This document shows, piece after piece, positions 8,096 through 9,611 of a stretch of 9,611 bases of DNA. The stretch's first letter is position 1. Each line of letters opens with the position of its first letter. Under the pieces are notes generated by a model. It was not told the origin of the DNA. It saw only the letters and a program-made list of their open reading frames with translations, and made no database searches. Position numbers and translations under genes: made by a program. The DNA is taken from contig MGXW01000044.1 in assembly GCA_001801495.1 (NCBI GenBank), positions 1 to 9,611 on the forward strand, in the 5' to 3' direction. This DNA comes from Gammaproteobacteria bacterium RIFCSPHIGHO2_12_FULL_37_34 (GTDB lineage: Bacteria > Pseudomonadota > Gammaproteobacteria > DSM-16500).

Positions 8096-8248
8096 GCGTT
8101 GTTGCATAAATCATTTTCTATGCAAACATCATCTTTGCGAGGCCACTGTAAGCGGCCGAAGCAAGAAAGAAAATATGCAAATTTATAAAATCAGATACTT
8201 TTTTGGGTTGCTTCGTCGCAACGACAGTACGGAATTATGCAACAACGC
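8096..8248. repeat. MITE-like element with 14-bp terminal inverted repeats
   Basis: GCGTTGTTGCATAA (8096-8109) is repeated as its exact reverse complement at 8235-8248, bounding 153 bp with no open reading frame. With one mismatch at repeat position 15 the similarity extends to 17 bp. The left end preceded by G, GGCGTTGTTGCATAAATC, resembles the ends of the IS903 group of the IS5 family as I remember them (GGCTTTGTTGAATAAATC), so a transposase of that kind might mobilise it; this is inference. IS903 makes 9-bp target duplications, but the 9 bp left (8086-8094) and right of the element do not match, so the insertion is old or the true ends differ. It ends 57 bp before the glycosyltransferase start and could carry that gene's promoter, although no clear box was found. 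Confidence 0.7.
8135..8221. repeat. Nested palindrome inside the MITE-like element
   Basis: A second inverted repeat lies inside the terminal repeats. TTGCGA (8135-8140) pairs with TCGCAA (8216-8221) and CGAAGCAA (8157-8164) pairs with TTGCTTCG (8208-8215). On the left arm the two halves are interrupted by a small hairpin, GGCC (8141-8144) with GGCC (8154-8157, sharing one base with the stem), so folding would give a branched stem. The pattern TTGCGA...GAAGCAA...TTGCTTCGTCGCAA looks like the dispersed palindromic elements known from several intracellular bacteria such as Rickettsia; that comparison is from memory. Confidence 0.6.
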
Positions 8249-8341
8249 TGGTAAAAATGATAAGATTCCAGCGACTAACTATGGACTTATACTCCATAAC
8301 AGAAAAATCGCATCTTATTCCATTGTAAGAGTATTAAGAGG
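8249..8341. other. Spacer between the MITE-like element and the IS right end
   Basis: Ninety-three AT-rich bases without a credible coding frame. They hold a small inverted repeat, TATGGA (8280-8285) with TCCATA (8293-8298), and a wider pair, ATAAGAT (8260-8266) with ATCTTAT (8312-8318), enclosing it. There is no U-tract on either strand, so it is not a clear terminator. The right edge (8322-8341) is the target flank of the IS element and so the candidate guide region of its omega-RNA. Confidence 0.4.
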
Positions 8342-8349
8342 GTGAACTA

Positions 8350-8369
8350 CTCTCGGCTAAAGCCGATAG
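8350..8369 (-). repeat. Right-end terminal hairpin of the IS element
   Basis: TCGGCT (8353-8358) pairs with AGCCGA (8361-8366). After one mismatch (8352/8367) two more pairs follow (8350-8351 with 8368-8369). On the minus strand it is flanked by AGAAGC and GTAGTTCAC, as expected of the subterminal hairpin that the TnpA transposase recognises and which also forms the last stem of the omega-RNA scaffold. Confidence 0.7.
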
Positions 8370-8378
8370 CTTCTAATA

Positions 8379-9611
8379 CTAAGCGGCGACTTTCGTCGCC
8401 GCTATTCTTTTCTTTTTTGACGACTCATTGCCAGATACTGATAAGAGCATGCTCTTATTAGATTGACTCTTGGCTCCTCGTCCAATATCGGCAGAGGTTA
8501 ACACTCCCTTAGCCGACAACACCGTTCCAGTGTCTAAAATCAAATTAATTGCTCTTTTCTTGATTACGAGACTAGCATTTCTGTCAGCATGATCAACGTG
8601 TCCACAATAACCACACTGAAAGTGCGCTTGGCTCTTTCGGTTATCAGGATGAATGTGGCTGCAATTAGCACATTCTTGACTCGTATAGCTTGCACTTACT
8701 TTAAATACAACTTTGTTAACTTGATGAGCTTTATAACGGGTAAACGCTTCTAATTGATGCCAACCTTTATCCAATATCGCTTTATTTAATCCGGCTTTCT
8801 GTTTGGCTTTATTTGAAATAAATCTACCATTGACATCTTGCTTCGCTTTAGGAACCTTTATCATCACAGAGACCTTTAAATCTTCAAATATAAATACTTT
8901 AGCTTTACTCTCTACTAACGCATGACTCGTTTGATGACAAAAATCTTGGCGAATATGTCTGCATTTAGCATAATGGTTCGCTATCCTCTTTTTTGTTTTA
9001 ACCCAGCGATGAGAGGCTATATGCGTTTGCCTTGCAAGCTTTCGTTGTAATCGTTTAATATAGCGTTCCGCTTTCGCTTTATTCTTCTTTTGACCTATCG
9101 TGAAATCAAATGATTGATCATTGGATTGTGCTGGTACTACCACACCTCGATCAATTCCTATCACATGATCGTTTAAATAGTCTGCTGTTTGATTCTTTAA
9201 GTAATCGAGATGTTCTGCATCAGTCAGCCATACATGATCGTTCTCTCTGTTGTCATAACAAAACGAGACGCTATAGTGACCACACTCTTTTTTAATATAA
9301 ATTGAATTCGGTATTTGAAACTTTCGGTGTGCTTTGAAAGATAAATAACCAATGTTGTTCGTTTTGGTTCCAATGAATAAACGAAGTGTGCCATTCGTAT
9401 CACGGTCAAATCTAAATAATTCTCGTGTTAAATGAATGCTACCTTTATCAGTCTTTGGTTTGTGCTTCGGTTTCCCGCATTGTCCTTTTATGAATCTTTT
9501 AAAAGTAACATACCAATTTACCGCTGCATTACGGATAATCTGACTAGGGCATTTAAAAAGCCAGGGGGTTAATTCTTTATTTTTAAATTGCGCAGTCTTT
9601 TGATCAATGGG
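8379..9611 (-). CDS. tnpB: RNA-guided nuclease TnpB (IS605 OrfB), N-terminus outside window
   Basis: The minus-strand frame is open from the right edge (codon CCC at 9611-9609) to TAG at 8381-8379, giving 410 visible residues with no ATG start; the true start lies outside. Visible numbering: the end of the N-terminal OrfB helical domain with PWLFKCPSQIIRNAAVNWY (16-34) and the KGQCGKPKHKPK turn (42-53), then the beta-rich wedge, then the RuvC-like nuclease. GIDRG holds the first acid (D154), FIFEDLKV the second (E243), and HADRNAS the third (D343), so all three catalytic acids are present. A four-cysteine zinc finger lies between the last two, CANC (314-317) and CGYC (333-336). TnpB cuts DNA matching the omega-RNA guide next to a short motif and helps retain the element. 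Residues after about 370 are low in motifs and overlap the RNA structures. An internal GTG at 9164 is not the start, since it lies immediately before the GIDRG core. Confidence 0.93.
   Translation of the reverse strand, partial: PIDQKTAQFKNKELTPWLFKCPSQIIRNAAVNWYVTFKRFIKGQCGKPKHKPKTDKGSIHLTRELFRFDRDTNGTLRLFIGTKTNNIGYLSFKAHRKFQIPNSIYIKKECGHYSVSFCYDNRENDHVWLTDAEHLDYLKNQTADYLNDHVIGIDRGVVVPAQSNDQSFDFTIGQKKNKAKAERYIKRLQRKLARQTHIASHRWVKTKKRIANHYAKCRHIRQDFCHQTSHALVESKAKVFIFEDLKVSVMIKVPKAKQDVNGRFISNKAKQKAGLNKAILDKGWHQLEAFTRYKAHQVNKVVFKVSASYTSQECANCSHIHPDNRKSQAHFQCGYCGHVDHADRNASLVIKKRAINLILDTGTVLSAKGVLTSADIGRGAKSQSNKSMLLSVSGNESSKKKRIAATKVAA
8382..8403 (-). repeat. GC-rich hairpin with GAAA tetraloop at the tnpB stop codon
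   Basis: The arms AGCGGCGAC (8382-8390) and GTCGCCGCT (8395-8403) are perfectly complementary over 9 bp. On the minus strand the loop is GAAA, a GNRA tetraloop typical of stable RNA. It is the GC-richest stretch of the local sequence, encodes the last seven residues of TnpB (AATKVAA), and is followed directly by the TAG stop. It probably serves the omega-RNA more than the protein. No U-tract follows, so it does not look like a standard terminator. Confidence 0.7.
8441..8458. repeat. Perfect 18-bp palindrome within tnpB
   Basis: ATAAGAGCATGCTCTTAT is identical to its reverse complement. In RNA it can form a 7-bp stem with a CAUG loop, and flanking bases add a G-T pair and two further pairs (8438-8439 with 8460-8461). 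It lies in the coding sequence for the TnpB tail (NKSMLL), about 60 nt upstream of the stop, where the omega-RNA scaffold would lie. Confidence 0.6.

Larger units (their letters stand above)
8342..8520 (-). ncRNA. Putative omega-RNA (reRNA) scaffold overlapping the tnpB 3' end
   Basis: In IS605-family elements the 3' end of tnpB and the right end encode an RNA that binds TnpB and uses the sequence just outside the element as guide. This region fits: an 18-bp palindrome (8441-8458), a 9-bp GC-rich stem with a GAAA loop (8382-8403), the terminal hairpin (8350-8369) and the ending GTAGTTCAC occur in succession, and a 5-bp pair TCGGC/GCCGA (8488-8492, 8512-8516) lies further upstream. The first bases outside, read on the minus strand from 8341, are CCTCTTAATACTCTTACAAT and would be the guide. 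The 5' boundary is a guess; no promoter was identified, and the RNA may be processed from tnpB mRNA. Confidence 0.6.
8342..9611 (-). mobile_element. IS605/IS1341-type element, right part only
   Basis: The element is defined by tnpB and a characteristic right end. Reading along the minus strand, tnpB is followed by AGAAGC, a hairpin and then GTAGTTCAC (complement of 8342-8350), the usual look of the right end of IS605-family elements. The terminus is placed at 8342 for that reason, to within a few bases. Elements of this family lack terminal inverted repeats and do not duplicate the target, so none is expected. The left end, the start of tnpB and any tnpA lie beyond the right edge. Without them it cannot be said whether this is an autonomous IS605/IS200 type or a tnpB-only (IS1341-type) element. 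Confidence 0.8.

Noticed and set aside
8086..8257. Target-site duplication flanking the MITE-like element
   Set aside because: The 9 bp on the left, GTAATTAAT, and the right flank, TGGTAAAAA, share only loose AT-rich similarity.
8260..8318. Nested inverted repeats in the spacer as a terminator or a second MITE
   Set aside because: The arms are only 6-7 bp with wide gaps and no U-tract, and this is within what AT-rich DNA yields by chance.
8379..9164. tnpB as a complete 261-residue gene starting at GTG 9164
   Set aside because: The frame stays open upstream to 9611 and encodes typical TnpB N-terminal sequence. The GTG falls just before the RuvC GIDRG motif, so this start would remove half the protein.

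Overview
The window is AT-rich bacterial chromosome. A core block of housekeeping genes (dnaE, accA, tilS) is flanked on the right by an accessory stretch. The dnaE/accA/tilS neighbourhood and the lengths of the proteins (1149, 317 and 443 residues) point to a gammaproteobacterium. The low GC, the lineage-specific membrane protein and the palindromic repeats would suit a host-associated lineage such as Legionellales, but that assignment is inference only.

Layout: (1) Positions 1-1054, minus strand: a four-helix membrane protein of unknown function, cut by the left edge, whose start overlaps the dnaE stop. (2) 1044-4493, minus: dnaE, the replicative polymerase III alpha subunit, with all catalytic acids present. 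(3) 4494-4567: a 74-bp divergent promoter region. (4) 4568-5521 and 5522-6853, plus: accA and tilS, directly abutting (TAA-ATG), presumably one transcript for fatty-acid synthesis and tRNA-Ile decoding. (5) 6842-8038, minus: a probable GT-A glycosyltransferase with a C-terminal membrane anchor, converging on tilS with a 12-bp overlap of the coding regions. (6) 8039-8341: non-coding, holding a 153-bp MITE-like element (14-bp perfect terminal inverted repeats around a second, nested palindrome) and a short spacer. (7) 8342-9611 and beyond, minus: the right part of an IS605-type element. It has a tnpB open through the right edge with RuvC and zinc-finger residues intact, and a right end carrying strong RNA-like hairpins that look like an omega-RNA.

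The most rewarding part is the right third. tnpB overlaps a structured 3' end (18-bp palindrome, 9-bp GC-rich stem with a GAAA tetraloop ending beside the stop codon, then a terminal hairpin followed by GTAGTTCAC). The guide of the putative RNA-guided nuclease can be read directly from the flanking DNA. No CRISPR array, tRNA or rRNA is seen.
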